A stretch of 64,000 nucleotides of DNA from Vibrio rotiferianus CAIM 577 = LMG 21460 (GCF_002741985.1 NZ_APHW01000014.1:62001-126000), one strand, 5' to 3'. Positions 54,072 through 63,658 are shown, counted from the first letter of the stretch. Numbers and translations are program-made. Notes: generated by a model from the sequence alone, not told the origin.

Positions 54072-54313
54072 AATAACTTCCTTTTTAAGTGATTTTTTCA
54101 CTCTCACTAGGGCGGCGTACTTCTTATTGGTACGCTCTGGAAGTCACGGTATAGCAATCGTTTTTATCTATAAAATGCAAAAAATCGATGGTTTTTATGG
54201 CAAAAAACGATGTTAAAAGCGAACAAAGTTTGCACGATTTGATTTTGCTTGCCTCCCAAGGAGCTGATCACTTTTTGTTTACAACTATGCAAAGAATATA
54301 AACGAATGGTTCG

Positions 54314-54327
54314 TTGACTTAGGTCAA
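54314..54327. promoter_or_regulatory. Candidate FNR-like site upstream of the peroxidase gene
   Basis: TTGACTTAGGTCAA is a perfect palindrome of the form TTGA-N6-TCAA (FNR consensus TTGAT-N4-ATCAA). It is about 243 bp upstream of the start in a 327-bp gap that has no gene. Bacterial cytochrome c peroxidases are often FNR-dependent; the distance makes this only a candidate. Confidence 0.35.
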
Positions 54328-54398
54328 TTATGCAATTGGATTCTTCAAACCTCTCAGTGCGACGGTGTTAACAATATTTCCCTTTGCGAGACATGGTA

Positions 54399-55283
54399 TT
54401 ACTGAAACGCATCAGTCTTTTGTCTTAAGAACTCAATCAGTGTTCGTACTCGTAACGGCATCAGGGCTTTCTCTTGGTACACCGCATAAATTGGGATCTC
54501 TAAATCGTGCACATTAGGTAGGATACGGACAAGATCTCCCCGTGCTAATTCTTCCTTCATCATAAAGCTTGGCATGATGGCAAACCCAAGATGATTCAAA
54601 ACAAATTCTTTGACTGTCGCAGCGGTTCTCACTTGCACTTTTGGACTGTGCATCAAACGTGTCACCTGACCTTTGCTATTGGTCATCGTAAGCTGCTTAT
54701 CACCGTGAACGATATGGTGGCTAATCCAATCCAGCGCTAAAAGATCTTCGGGTGTGGATACCGTTTTAACCTTGCTTAGATAGCTTGGTGTTGCACAAAG
54801 CATATCTCGGAAGTAGCCAAGCTTAACCGCGTATAAACTCGAATCTTCAAGGGCGGAAGAGGCACGTAGTGCGATATCACAACGAGATTCAATCAGGTTG
54901 CTGTAACTGTCGCTCTCGATAATATCGAGTTTGATTTCCGGATAGAGGTGTAAGAACTCACTCAATATATCCACCATCGCGGAGCTGGGGGTGGATATTC
55001 GAATCGTACCGCTTGGGATTTGATTGGCATCTTGTGTTTCTGCATTCGCTTCTGAGGCGATATCACCAATCAGTTTGCATTTCTCGTAGTAACGTAACCC
55101 AGCGTCAGTCAACGAAAGCGAGCGAGTGGTGCGATGCAACAGGCGAGTATTCAGCGCTTGTTCGAGCTTAGAGACGATCTGTGAGACGCGCGCCTTGCCA
55201 ATATCAAGATCGTCCGCTGCTTGAGTAAAGGATTGTTTTTCTGCCACTTTGGCAAAGACCATCATGTCATCGAGTGAGATCAT
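54399..55283 (-). CDS. LysR-family transcriptional regulator
   Basis: 294 residues. The N-terminal winged helix contains FTQAADDLDIGKARVSQIVSKLEQALNTRLLHRTTRSLSLT, followed by a periplasmic-binding-protein-like effector domain to the end. It is divergent from the NmrA-type oxidoreductase gene (about 190 bp between starts), the classic LysR layout, so that gene is its likely target. The CrgA/AaeR-like subgroup is suggested by the HTH sequence. Ligand unknown. Confidence 0.92.
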   Translation of the reverse strand: MISLDDMMVFAKVAEKQSFTQAADDLDIGKARVSQIVSKLEQALNTRLLHRTTRSLSLTDAGLRYYEKCKLIGDIASEANAETQDANQIPSGTIRISTPSSAMVDILSEFLHLYPEIKLDIIESDSYSNLIESRCDIALRASSALEDSSLYAVKLGYFRDMLCATPSYLSKVKTVSTPEDLLALDWISHHIVHGDKQLTMTNSKGQVTRLMHSPKVQVRTAATVKEFVLNHLGFAIMPSFMMKEELARGDLVRILPNVHDLEIPIYAVYQEKALMPLRVRTLIEFLRQKTDAFQ

Positions 55284-55471
55284 ACCGATTACTTTCCAAA
55301 AGCTATTTATTATTGTTTAGTCAGAATGAACAATTAGTTTAATCAAAGGCTAATTATCTATCAATCATCAAACTATATAGTGTCTCCATCGACAGCGGGA
55401 AGCCAAAACAGCTTGGTCATTTCCGCCTTATTCAGAAAGAAATAATGTAAGAATTGAATGGAGAAACCATC

Positions 55472-56368
55472 ATGTCAGATCGCAAAATTCTAGTAACAGG
55501 CGCATCAGGTAAACTAGGTTCACAAGTAGTAAAAGCATTGCTTGAAGACCTACATGTTCAACCAAGCCAATTGATTGTGACCACTCGTAACGCAGATAAA
55601 CTACAAGCGTTAGCAAGCCAAGGTGTAGATGTTCGCGAAGCGGATTTTTCTAGCCCAGAGTCATTAGAGAAAGCATTCCAAGGAGCAGACAGCATGCTAC
55701 TGATCAGCATTGACGCTTCTGGTCCTCGTACTCAAGCACACTTGAATGCGGTATCGGCAGCCGAAAAAGTAGGAGTGAACCATATTGCCTACACATCCAT
55801 GCCTTCAGCAGAAAGCTCGCCAGTGATGTTTGCTCATGAGCACGAAGCTACCGAAAATGCGATTAAACAAAGCAGCATCCCTAATGCCACCATCACGCGC
55901 AACAACTGGTATTTTGAAAACTTGGCCGAGTACTTTGCCAGCATTCTGCAATCCGGTTATTGGTTGACGTCGGCAGCAGAAGGTCGCTCGGCTCAACTGT
56001 CACGTAAAGATCTGGCTTTTTCTGCGGCGTCTGCTTTAGTAAAACCAGCACAGGGAAAAGTGGTATTGCCAATGAACGGCGTGCAATCTATGACGCACGC
56101 AGAAATGGCGAAAGTGATAGATAAAGTACTGGGTACATCGATTACTATGGTGGATTTATCTGATGAGGATTACCAAGCGAAGCTTGAGTCGTTTGAACTG
56201 CCTGCACCAATCGTAGAGTTGTGCGTCACAATGGACAAGCACAACAGAGGAAACTATTCAGATGGTACGAGTGAAGCGTTTGAAAAACTTACTGGTAAAC
56301 AACCGCAAAGCTTTGAGGCGTGGTTAGAAGAGAATAAAGCAGAGCTACAGAAGCTAGCGAACATCTAA
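55472..56368 (+). CDS. NmrA-like NAD(P)H-binding oxidoreductase (QorB type)
   Basis: About 298 residues from ATG 55472, chosen for GGAG nine bases upstream; a TTG at 55454 would add six residues. The N-terminal Rossmann motif is ILVTGASGKLGSQV. Family features AYTSMP and NNWYFENL follow. QorB-type proteins reduce quinones with NADPH; members are induced by electrophile stress. Divergent LysR gene probably controls it. A terminator follows at once. Confidence 0.87.
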   Translation: MSDRKILVTGASGKLGSQVVKALLEDLHVQPSQLIVTTRNADKLQALASQGVDVREADFSSPESLEKAFQGADSMLLISIDASGPRTQAHLNAVSAAEKVGVNHIAYTSMPSAESSPVMFAHEHEATENAIKQSSIPNATITRNNWYFENLAEYFASILQSGYWLTSAAEGRSAQLSRKDLAFSAASALVKPAQGKVVLPMNGVQSMTHAEMAKVIDKVLGTSITMVDLSDEDYQAKLESFELPAPIVELCVTMDKHNRGNYSDGTSEAFEKLTGKQPQSFEAWLEENKAELQKLANI

Positions 56369-56386
56369 GATAAATTGAACTAGAAG

Positions 56387-56413
56387 AGGGACTCATGTGA
56401 GTCCCTTTTTTTG
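56387..56413 (+). terminator. Terminator of the oxidoreductase gene
   Basis: AGGGACTCA (56387-56395) pairs with TGAGTCCCT (56398-56406) followed by TTTTTTT. Confidence 0.92.
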
Positions 56414-56536
56414 TTTGGAGTGGGGAAGTTGTCCTCTGTAGCTTTCTCCAGACTCTACGCTTTCCGTTAGTACCATCCATTCGCTTTCGTCATAGACCTT
56501 GAGGCTAGCTCCATCGATTTCCGTAACAAAGCTCAT
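56393..56536 (-). CDS. Tentative 47-codon ORF
   Basis: On the minus strand ATG 56536 begins MSFVTEIDGASLKVYDESEW and ends in the terminator at 56393. The residues look protein-like, but there is no clear ribosome site and the C-terminus overlaps the terminator stem. It might be a remnant of a longer gene. The rest of the 390-bp gap before the DUF3360 gene holds only its presumed promoter. Confidence 0.25.
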   Translation of the reverse strand: MSFVTEIDGASLKVYDESEWMVLTESVESGESYRGQLPHSKQKKGLT

Positions 56537-56759
56537 GTTGCTAGTCGTAGCCTACGACTAATGTCTAACCACCTGAGACTATTTGTATTTTTTCGTTTGG
56601 TATAAGGTACTAGCAACTGAATTTAAAGAGTTCATAAAGATCAGTCATCGAGTTCTTGTAGCAGAGAATATATAGACAACGACTCGCTTAATCTTCGTTT
56701 AGTGAGTAAACAACGTTGGTTGGAAAACACACCTTAGAGTGTGAACGAAAGGAATCACA

Positions 56760-58270
56760 ATGAGCAGCACTTTAGAGTCCGTACATATTGGAACAGATAA
56801 GCCTAAATCCAGTGAGGATGAACTCACTTATGAACAACAACATAAACCAAGCTCGGAGTTTGAGTCCCGAGAACAATATTTAGAGCACGAGTTGCAAATC
56901 ATGGCGCCTAAACGTTGGCGTCCCAATTTGCCGTTTAAAGATTATCGATTCGAGGTAGAAGACACCATTCCGGCGATGGCCGCGACCATTGGTAAAGTGG
57001 TTATGGTGGGAGCCATTGCCGCAACTTTTGCCGGGGCGCTAGGGCTGAACGAGGGCTTTATTTTAGAAAATGTTCGTTATGAATTGCTCATTGCCTCTGT
57101 TTTCATCATTCTTTTCTCAGGCTTTCTATTGCCGACCGCAAACCTCGCGGGTACACACGGCCCACTTATTCCATTAATTCCTATCGTTGTTGCAGCTGGT
57201 GGGCACCCAATGGCCTTTGGTTTGCTGATTGGTGCTTTTGGTATACTGTTAGCCATCAGTAAAGGTGGCAGCATGTTGGCAAACCTCACCAGTAAAGGCG
57301 TGTGTGGCGGCTTATTACTTTACCTTGGCTTTGTTGGAACCGTCTCTCAAGTGAAAAAGCTGTTCGCTTGGGCTGAGGGAATAGGGATGAGCCACATTGC
57401 TTTTGTCGTGATCTTTTGCACCATTATTTTGTATGCATTACTGGAACATTTTCGTAAGCGTTGGCTAGCAGTCCCTCTTAGTTGCTTGCTAGGCGGTACG
57501 TTAGCTTTTGCCATGGGAGCGCCGTTTTCTTTTCAAACCGAGCCCGGTTTACCCAATATGAACCCTATGTATTGGTGGGGGGGGAAGACACAGGTTGGAT
57601 GCTAGGCTTACCGACGATTGAGCATTTCATGGTGGTATTGCCGTTTGCTATTTTAGCAGTGGCTATGTGGTCACCAGACTTCTTAGGACATCAGGTCTTT
57701 CAAAAAATCAGCTACCCGAAACGTACCGAAAAAGTACACATGAACATTGACGACACCATGACCACGGCTTCTATTCGTCAGACGTTTGGTTCTCTTCTTG
57801 GTGGCACTAACTTTACCTCTTCATGGGGGACTTACATCGTGCCAGCAGCAATTGCTAAACGCCCGATTCCTGCGGGTGCTTTGCTGACGGCTCTGTTTTG
57901 TATCATCGCCGCGATTTGGGGCTACCCAATGGACTTAGCGATCTGGCAACCTGTACTTTGTGTTGCGCTCATTGTAGGGGTATTTGTGCCTTTGCTAGAA
58001 GCAGGAATGGAAATGACGCGTGAGGGGAAAACCACACAATCGGCAGCGATAGTTGTATTTTCTTCAGCGCTCGTTAACCCTGCATTTGGCTGGTCGCTCA
58101 CTATGCTGTTAGACAATTTAGGCTTAGTCGGCTGTAAAGAACGTAGTGGGGAACTGAGTAAAATGAGCCGTTGGGTGTTGCCTGGCATTATGTTTGTTGT
58201 GTTAACAAGCGTAATGGCGCTGGTTGGTCTACTACCAGGTATTCCGGCGATTATCCCAAGTTTTCGTTAA
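56760..58270 (+). pseudogene. DUF3360-family membrane transporter, frameshifted at a G8 run
   Basis: A multi-helix inner-membrane protein of the DUF3360 family, putative solute transporter, typical of Vibrio. The first frame (56760-57605) covers a hydrophilic N-terminus of about 80 residues and six or seven helices, including PTANLAGTHGPLIPLIPIV. The second frame (to 58270) continues GEDTGWMLGLPTIEHF and further helices to GLLPGIPAIIPSFR. They join at eight G, 57577-57584; six G would read MYWWGEDTGW. Reconstructed length is about 503 residues. A partial copy of the 3' part lies at 59003-59238. Confidence 0.8.
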
Positions 58271-58384
58271 ATAGGCTCATAGTACGATTTATGGTTTGAA
58301 GAACTAAACCGTTTTTTGTCCCATTTCGAGTTAGAACAGGAGTGATGAGATAACACTGGATTAATCCTCTAACATAGGCGCCCG

Positions 58385-58931
58385 TTTGTTCTTGTGCCGA
58401 CAAGCACTTACTACCTGCCAATATCGTTGGCGCTTACAACATCTTTCAGAGTGCGTATGAAAGTGGAGTTGACCGCGTGGTGTATGCGAGTAGCGCGCAA
58501 ACAATCGAAGGCTATCCGCTTGATATTCAAGTAAAAGAGAATATGCCAACACTTCCTAAGAATCTATACGGTGTCAGCAAAGTCTTTGGCGAAGCACTTG
58601 GTCATACTATGCGTATCAAAAAAATATTGAGGTAGTCGCTGTCCGAATTGGTGCTTTTGAGTATCAGCAGGAGTGGAGACAAATGATTTCACGAGATTTG
58701 AGTGCATGGAGTGAACCGCAAGATCTCTGCTCATTGCTAATAAGTAGCATTGAGTCTGAATTAAAGGGTGAACCTTTCGTCATCACTCATGGAATCTCAA
58801 ATAATCGTTTTAAGAGGTTGGACATTACTGAAACTAAAAGGTCTCTTGGTTATGACCCGAAAGCAGATGCTTTTGATGCTTGGAATATAAGCTTTGCAGT
58901 CGAGAGCGAGCCAAGCGATTGTACCGAATAG
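58385..58931 (+). pseudogene. NAD-dependent epimerase/dehydratase remnant
   Basis: Translation shows the middle and end of an extended short-chain dehydrogenase: LLPANIVGAYNIFQSAYESG, VVYASSAQT, and the catalytic Y-x-x-x-K as YGVSK in NLYGVSKVFGEALGH. At a run of seven A (58618-58624) the frame ends; one more A would continue as NIEVVAVRIGAFEYQQEW into the open frame 58683-58931. The Rossmann N-terminus is absent. So this gene is both 5'-truncated and frameshifted. It follows the DUF3360 gene in the same orientation. Confidence 0.75.
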
Positions 58932-59002
58932 CCTCCAGAAAAGGAGTCGCTGTTTTGGGATAACTTGAATACATATTCAAGAATAAAAACGTAATAACGT
59001 CA

Positions 59003-59238
59003 CTTCTTCGTGGGGGACTTACATCGCTCCGGCAGCTACCGATAAACGTCCCATTCTTGTCAGCGCGTTGCTAACGGCACTGTTCTGTATCATCGCTGCT
59101 GTTTTGGGGCACCCAATGGACTTGGCGATCAGGCAACTTGTACTTTGTGTTGCGCTCATTGTAGAGTATTTGTTCCTTTACTAGAAGCAGGAATGGAAAT
59201 TGCGCGTAAAGGTAAACCACTCGATCGGCGGCGATTGG
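59003..59238 (+). pseudogene. Partial degenerate duplicate of the DUF3360 gene
   Basis: About 235 bases align with 57822-58058 of the DUF3360 gene, sharing GGGGGACTTACATCG, CTGTATCATCGC-type and TGTACTTTGTGTTGCGCTCA blocks, with several indels that destroy the frame. It encodes the SSWGTYIVPAA to GMEMTREGK region. No ORF remains. It ends abruptly where an unrelated AT-rich sequence begins. Confidence 0.8.
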
Positions 59239-59392
59239 TAAAGAGTTTTTTGAAGAAAAATATGACCTGTTGGGCTTAGATAGTTATCTTGATTGTATAG
59301 AAAAGGAATTGGAAAAAGGTATCCCAGTAGAAGTGGAAAACTATATTAATTCAAATAGATATAGTGACTTTGATATGCCAAAAGTATTTTAA
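59239..59392 (+). pseudogene. Orphan C-terminal protein fragment
   Basis: Fifty codons in one frame, KEFFEEKYDLLGLDSYLDCI onward, ending NSNRYSDFDMPKVF and TAA at 59390-59392, with no start codon. It joins directly to the DUF3360 duplicate. The AT-rich composition and position ten bases ahead of two small membrane-protein genes recall the displaced tail of a polymorphic toxin with its immunity genes, but the toxin family is not recognised. Confidence 0.5.
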
Positions 59393-59401
59393 GAGCACAG
59401 T

Positions 59402-59722
59402 ATGGAAGACCTTTTTACCCTAATTCACAAGTTGGCTAGCCTATGGGTTTTTATCTGGGCATTGCCATTTATGTTTTATTCTTATCGTTTTTGCTTCGGT
59501 GATCAGCGATATATTGATGAACTGATTGACAATTTGTCTAAAGAACCAGAGCAGTTTAAGGAAAAGTGGTATCTGAATAAGTCAGGCCTAGGGGCCGGAG
59601 GATTGTTTGTCATGTATGCACTCTTCTATCCTTTAGTGCGTTATAGGGCTAAAAAGAGAACCATGAAATTTGATTTTTTTATGTGGGCTAACTTTGCTTT
59701 TTTGCTAAGTTTTCTCATTTAG
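59402..59722 (+). CDS. Small membrane protein, paralogue A
   Basis: 106 residues with predicted TM helices at about 10-30, 60-78 and 88-105. The conserved core, shared with the next gene, is G-D-x-x-x-I-x-x-L-x-D-N-L-x-K-E-P-E-x-F-K, then G-A-G-G-L-F and Y-P-L-V-R-x-R. AT-rich unlike the neighbouring core genes. No named family. A toxin-immunity role is a possibility suggested only by context (preceding orphan C-terminal fragment, tandem paralogues). Confidence 0.7.
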   Translation: MEDLFTLIHKLASLWVFIWALPFMFYSYRFCFGDQRYIDELIDNLSKEPEQFKEKWYLNKSGLGAGGLFVMYALFYPLVRYRAKKRTMKFDFFMWANFAFLLSFLI

Positions 59723-59754
59723 CTTATTATCTTTGTTAGTATTCAATTGAATTA

Positions 59755-60099
59755 ATGACTTGTAACTACGTTTTTCCAGTAATGTTTAAACCTTTGATAG
59801 GACTAGTGTTTTTTTTATGGGCTCTAGTCTATTTTTATCACCTTGTCGTCTATTCCTTAGGCGACAAAAAGCACATAAATCAATTAGTAGACAACTTAGC
59901 GAAAGAGCCCGAAAGCTTTAAGCGTCTAAACTACATTGCTATGAATAGTATGGGGGCGGGTGGTTTATTCTCATACTTTTGCCTAGTTTACCCTCTTGTA
60001 AGACATCGAAGAAGAGAAAAAAACTGTTTTTCTGACGTTTTTATGTTTTTAAACTGGTTGTTTTTTATGGTTGTTCTATACCTTGCAGTTTTTGTATAA
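59755..60099 (+). CDS. Small membrane protein, paralogue B
   Basis: Up to 114 residues; TTG/ATG choice at the start is uncertain (59755 ATG or ATG 59782, MFKPLIGLVFFLW). Same architecture as paralogue A: helix, GDKKHINQLVDNLAKEPESFK, GAGGLF, YPLVRHRRREK, helix. The two have diverged outside this core, so the duplication is not recent. It is 32 bp downstream in the same orientation, probably one transcript. Confidence 0.7.
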   Translation: MTCNYVFPVMFKPLIGLVFFLWALVYFYHLVVYSLGDKKHINQLVDNLAKEPESFKRLNYIAMNSMGAGGLFSYFCLVYPLVRHRRREKNCFSDVFMFLNWLFFMVVLYLAVFV

Positions 60100-60274
60100 A
60101 AATTATGGAGTGCAATTACTCCCTAGTGTCGTTTGTATGCTGTTTCATTGGATGATTAAGACAACCAGTATGGTACTTTAACACTCACCAGTAGCTCGAT
60201 TCAGGCATGATTGTTGAAATCAATATGAAGCGTTATTCTTCTGATCAACTCAGTCACTAAAATATCGACACAAA

Positions 60275-60302
60275 CAAAAAGGGGCTACGTGAGCCCCTTT
60301 CT
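60275..60302 (-). terminator. Terminator of the efflux operon
   Basis: AAAGGGGCT (60278-60286) and AGCCCCTTT (60292-60300) form the stem; the minus strand continues TTTTTG. It stands 19 bases past the stop of the last permease gene. Confidence 0.88.
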
Positions 60303-60320
60303 TAATTGGATGTAAAGCCG

Positions 60321-61472
60321 TTAACCTAAGCTTTCTGTTACTACTGGTTTGGTATTGCGTTTGGCGATCCAGTAAGCCACACCGCCCCAAAATACCGTCA
60401 GAACCCAAAGTGCAGTCCAGTGTTTTGCGACTTGCTGCCACGTTGCGCCCATCTGGTTTAGTGCTAAAAAGCCTTTGATTGCCCACGTGCTTGGGCTCAA
60501 GTCTGCAAACCAAAGTAACGGGGCAGGGATCGACTCAACGGGCCAAATAAAGCCTGCCAAGAAGATTAATGGCATTGAGCTAACCAGCACGACCAATGTC
60601 ACCAGCTCGCGCCTTGGTAGCAAATACCCAAGCCACAAACCTAAACCACAACAGCCAAGTAAGAACGGCAATAGCAAGGTCAACAATTCGCCTGCGTTGG
60701 CAACATGGTTGACGTTCAAGCGTTCAAAACTGAAGCCAAAATAGTAGGCGCTGAGTAGGTAGTAGATAGTGACGAAGACCAAGGTTCTGGCAAGTAGCAG
60801 AGCGCCCGTTGGCACCTGAGACCAATAACCGCGACCATGACGTTGTGTACCCGTTTGCAAGCCGACTGCCATGATCAATGTTTGTTGAAGGATCAATACA
60901 AACACCGCTGGCACCACGTATTCGATGTAGTCCATGGTTGGGTTAAAGGTTGGCTTCATGTTGAGTTTGATTGCAGAGTAGTCGTGGCTTGCCATGCTCA
61001 GTGGTACACCATCGATCACCATCTTGCTTACTTTAACTTGAGCACCAAGCGTACCGCCTGCTGTTGCCAAACCTTCTACTACGGTACCGTAGACCAAGAA
61101 ATAAGAAGCGTCGGCGGCATAAGCCAGAGTAGGGCTGCTGCCAAGCATCAAGTCTTTGTAGAAGTGTTCTGGAATCACTAAGAAGCCCGTGATCTCGCGG
61201 TTTAAGAACGCTTGTTTTGCATCGGCTATGGTGTGTAGGCGAGTCACCACTTTGACTTGTGGTGTCGCGTCTACCATACGTTCAAGCTTCAGGCTGGTTT
61301 GGCTGCCATCGAGATTCACAATCGCAATAGGCTGTTCTCTCGGCGTTTGTTGCGCGTACGGGAGCGGGTATAAGAACGAATAAAACACCACGCCCCCAAA
61401 GACGGTCAGTACCACGACAGGGTTGGTCATCACCGAGCGAAATTCTGTTTTAATCAGTTGCCACAGTGTCAT
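60321..61472 (-). CDS. ABC-2 type membrane permease, second of two
   Basis: 383 residues: one N-terminal TM helix, a large periplasmic loop (about 40-175), then five helices in the C-terminal half, the YhhJ/YbhR-like exporter layout. ATG 61472 overlaps the preceding permease gene by four bases. The two permeases with the HlyD-like adaptor would form a periplasm-spanning efflux system, but no ATP-binding subunit lies among the visible genes. Substrate unknown. Confidence 0.88.
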   Translation of the reverse strand: MTLWQLIKTEFRSVMTNPVVVLTVFGGVVFYSFLYPLPYAQQTPREQPIAIVNLDGSQTSLKLERMVDATPQVKVVTRLHTIADAKQAFLNREITGFLVIPEHFYKDLMLGSSPTLAYAADASYFLVYGTVVEGLATAGGTLGAQVKVSKMVIDGVPLSMASHDYSAIKLNMKPTFNPTMDYIEYVVPAVFVLILQQTLIMAVGLQTGTQRHGRGYWSQVPTGALLLARTLVFVTIYYLLSAYYFGFSFERLNVNHVANAGELLTLLLPFLLGCCGLGLWLGYLLPRRELVTLVVLVSSMPLIFLAGFIWPVESIPAPLLWFADLSPSTWAIKGFLALNQMGATWQQVAKHWTALWVLTVFWGGVAYWIAKRNTKPVVTESLG

Positions 61473-62656
61473 ACAACCTCCTTTTTGCTATCTGTTGCGG
61501 ACGCGCTATTTAACAAAGCTATGTTGCGATGTTTTGCTAATAAAGCTGCCGTCATCAGTAGCGGGATAATGTACCCAACCATCGGCCAGAGTGAGCCAAT
61601 AGATTGTGCCGCACTTGCGCCGTAGCTTGCTTGGTCCACTTGAACTTCGATGTAATGCGTAATCGGTAGTAAGCCTCGCCATGCTTGCGCTAAAGCGTTC
61701 ATGTCAGAAACCGGGAAGGTTATCCCCATAAATGCAAAGCTTGGTGCGGTAAATGCGCCAGCAAAGCTCATCGCACGTGCTGGATCCATCGATAGGAAGA
61801 AGAACAACGCTCCCATGATGATGCATGCGATAGTCGTTACGAACTGCGCCAACAGCATTACTAAGTAACTGCCTTCCATCGGCCAATCAAGCACCACATA
61901 AAACCAAACTAAGAACAGTGCACTTTGTGCCATAAAGACAGGAATGTACTGGCTTAGAATTTTGCTTAGTCGAGTGAAAGGGCGAGCGCCTAAGAACGCA
62001 AAGCTGTTGTTGCCATTTCCATAAAGGCGAAAATGCGCCGCGAGGATCAAAATGGTGCTGACCACGACGCAAATTTGCCAGATAGCGGGCACAATCGCGG
62101 TGACTAAGAACTGAGCGTAATTGGTGTTACGGTTAAACAGAGCCGTAATCTGAGTCGAAATCGGCACTGCTTGACCAACGGCAGCAAGCGTTGTGGTATT
62201 CCCCTTTGCTAAGTTACCCATGGTTTCTAGCTGCGCATCAAAATACCCTTGAGACTGCGCGACTGCCGAGTTGATCAACTTGGCAACCAAAATGTATTGG
62301 CTGTTAAAGAAGACCGATAACTGCGGTTGTCGATGCAAAAGAATGTCTTGGTCAAATTTAGGTGGAATCACAGCATAAGCGTAGATATCACCGTCGATCA
62401 TCGCGTTCTTCGCTTCTGTCGAACTGGTGTAGTGATAATCAACAGCAAGAGTGGAAGAGGCATCAAGAGATTGAATCATCTTGCGTGACAATTGTGAGTG
62501 CTGCAAATCAACCACACCAATCGGGAGATCTCTTGCAATGCCTGCAGAGAAAACACCCCAAATAGTGACTGCTAATAAGATCGGCACCCATGTCAAGCAA
62601 GATAACAGCCATTTATCGCGCCCCAGGACTTGTTGTTGTGAGATTTGAATCGTCAT
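61469..62656 (-). CDS. ABC-2 type membrane permease, first of two
   Basis: 395 residues with the same topology as its neighbour (N-terminal helix, long periplasmic loop, C-terminal helix bundle with FAFMGITFPVSDMNALAQAW). It is 18 bp downstream of the HlyD-like gene and overlaps the second permease, so they are in one operon. The two permeases probably heterodimerise. Confidence 0.88.
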   Translation of the reverse strand: MTIQISQQQVLGRDKWLLSCLTWVPILLAVTIWGVFSAGIARDLPIGVVDLQHSQLSRKMIQSLDASSTLAVDYHYTSSTEAKNAMIDGDIYAYAVIPPKFDQDILLHRQPQLSVFFNSQYILVAKLINSAVAQSQGYFDAQLETMGNLAKGNTTTLAAVGQAVPISTQITALFNRNTNYAQFLVTAIVPAIWQICVVVSTILILAAHFRLYGNGNNSFAFLGARPFTRLSKILSQYIPVFMAQSALFLVWFYVVLDWPMEGSYLVMLLAQFVTTIACIIMGALFFFLSMDPARAMSFAGAFTAPSFAFMGITFPVSDMNALAQAWRGLLPITHYIEVQVDQASYGASAAQSIGSLWPMVGYIIPLLMTAALLAKHRNIALLNSASATDSKKEVV

Positions 62657-62674
62657 AGTTTTAAACCAACGCGA

Positions 62675-63655
62675 TTACAGCTCAACCACAACACTCATGC
62701 CCATGCGTAGCTCAGGCTCTGGTTGGGTAGGGCGAGCTTCGACTTCGAATGTTCGAAGATCAAAACCTTTTGATGCGTCTGTCGCGCGCCATGTTGCGAA
62801 ATCACCCATTACCGCAACGTGAGTCACTTTAAATTCAACGTCTTTATCTAACGCTGGTAAGTAAGCTTTGAATGTGGTGCCTTTGGTGAAGTGTTTTAGC
62901 AAATCTTCGCGTACGTTCAGTGTCGCCCAAGAATCTTGCGTATCAATAACCGTCACAACCGGGAAGCCTTGAGGTGCAAGTTCGCCGCTTTGCAATAGAA
63001 CTTGAGAGACTTCGCCATCAAACCAGCTAAAGATTTGCGTGTCTTTTGCGTACGCTTCTACTTCCGCAACTGCGCCAGCCGCCATGCGTGCTTTTTCTGC
63101 TGCTGCGACTTTGGTTTCGCTACGCGCACCTTCTTTCGCCATGTTGTACATCTGGAACGCTGCGCTTTCGGTGTATTTCGAAGCTTGCCATTGTGTCATG
63201 GCTTCATCGCGTTTTTGCTCTGCGACTACGCCATCTTTATATAGGTTGTTTACACGTTGGTAAGTCTTTTCCATCAAGTCCGCCGCGGCTTTCGCTTTCA
63301 ACCATTGGTCTTTTGCAGCTTGGATTTGTTGCTCACGCGCGCCTTTTTCTGCTTCTAGTGCCAAGGCGCCAGCGGCTTTTTCACCCGCCTTCGCTTGTTC
63401 TAGTTTTGCTTCGATTTCTGGGCTGTGAAGAGTGAAGATCAATTGACCTTTTTCTACTTCATCGCCTTTGCGCACCATGACCTCATCAATACGGCCAGGA
63501 ACTTTAGAAGAGATGCTGTACTGCTGCGCTTCAATCAAACCTTGTAAACGAGGTGGCTCTGGTTGGTACGCTTGGTAGAACTGGTAACCAACCCAAGAAG
63601 CGACACCCAAAGCACAAAGTGATAGTAGAGCGGGTTTTAGAGATTTTGCTGCCAT
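62675..63655 (-). CDS. HlyD-family periplasmic adaptor
   Basis: 326 residues: an N-terminal TM anchor at about 10-27, a lipoyl half-motif SISSKVPGRIDEVMVRKGDEV, a long alpha-helical hairpin (about 75-190, rich in Ala, Glu and Lys), second lipoyl half with FSWFDGEVSQVLLQSGELA, and a beta-barrel. This is the membrane-fusion protein linking the inner-membrane permeases to a TolC-like channel. Its gene starts three bases after the TolC-type gene stops. Confidence 0.93.
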   Translation of the reverse strand: MAAKSLKPALLSLCALGVASWVGYQFYQAYQPEPPRLQGLIEAQQYSISSKVPGRIDEVMVRKGDEVEKGQLIFTLHSPEIEAKLEQAKAGEKAAGALALEAEKGAREQQIQAAKDQWLKAKAAADLMEKTYQRVNNLYKDGVVAEQKRDEAMTQWQASKYTESAAFQMYNMAKEGARSETKVAAAEKARMAAGAVAEVEAYAKDTQIFSWFDGEVSQVLLQSGELAPQGFPVVTVIDTQDSWATLNVREDLLKHFTKGTTFKAYLPALDKDVEFKVTHVAVMGDFATWRATDASKGFDLRTFEVEARPTQPEPELRMGMSVVVEL

Positions 63656-63658
63656 GAC

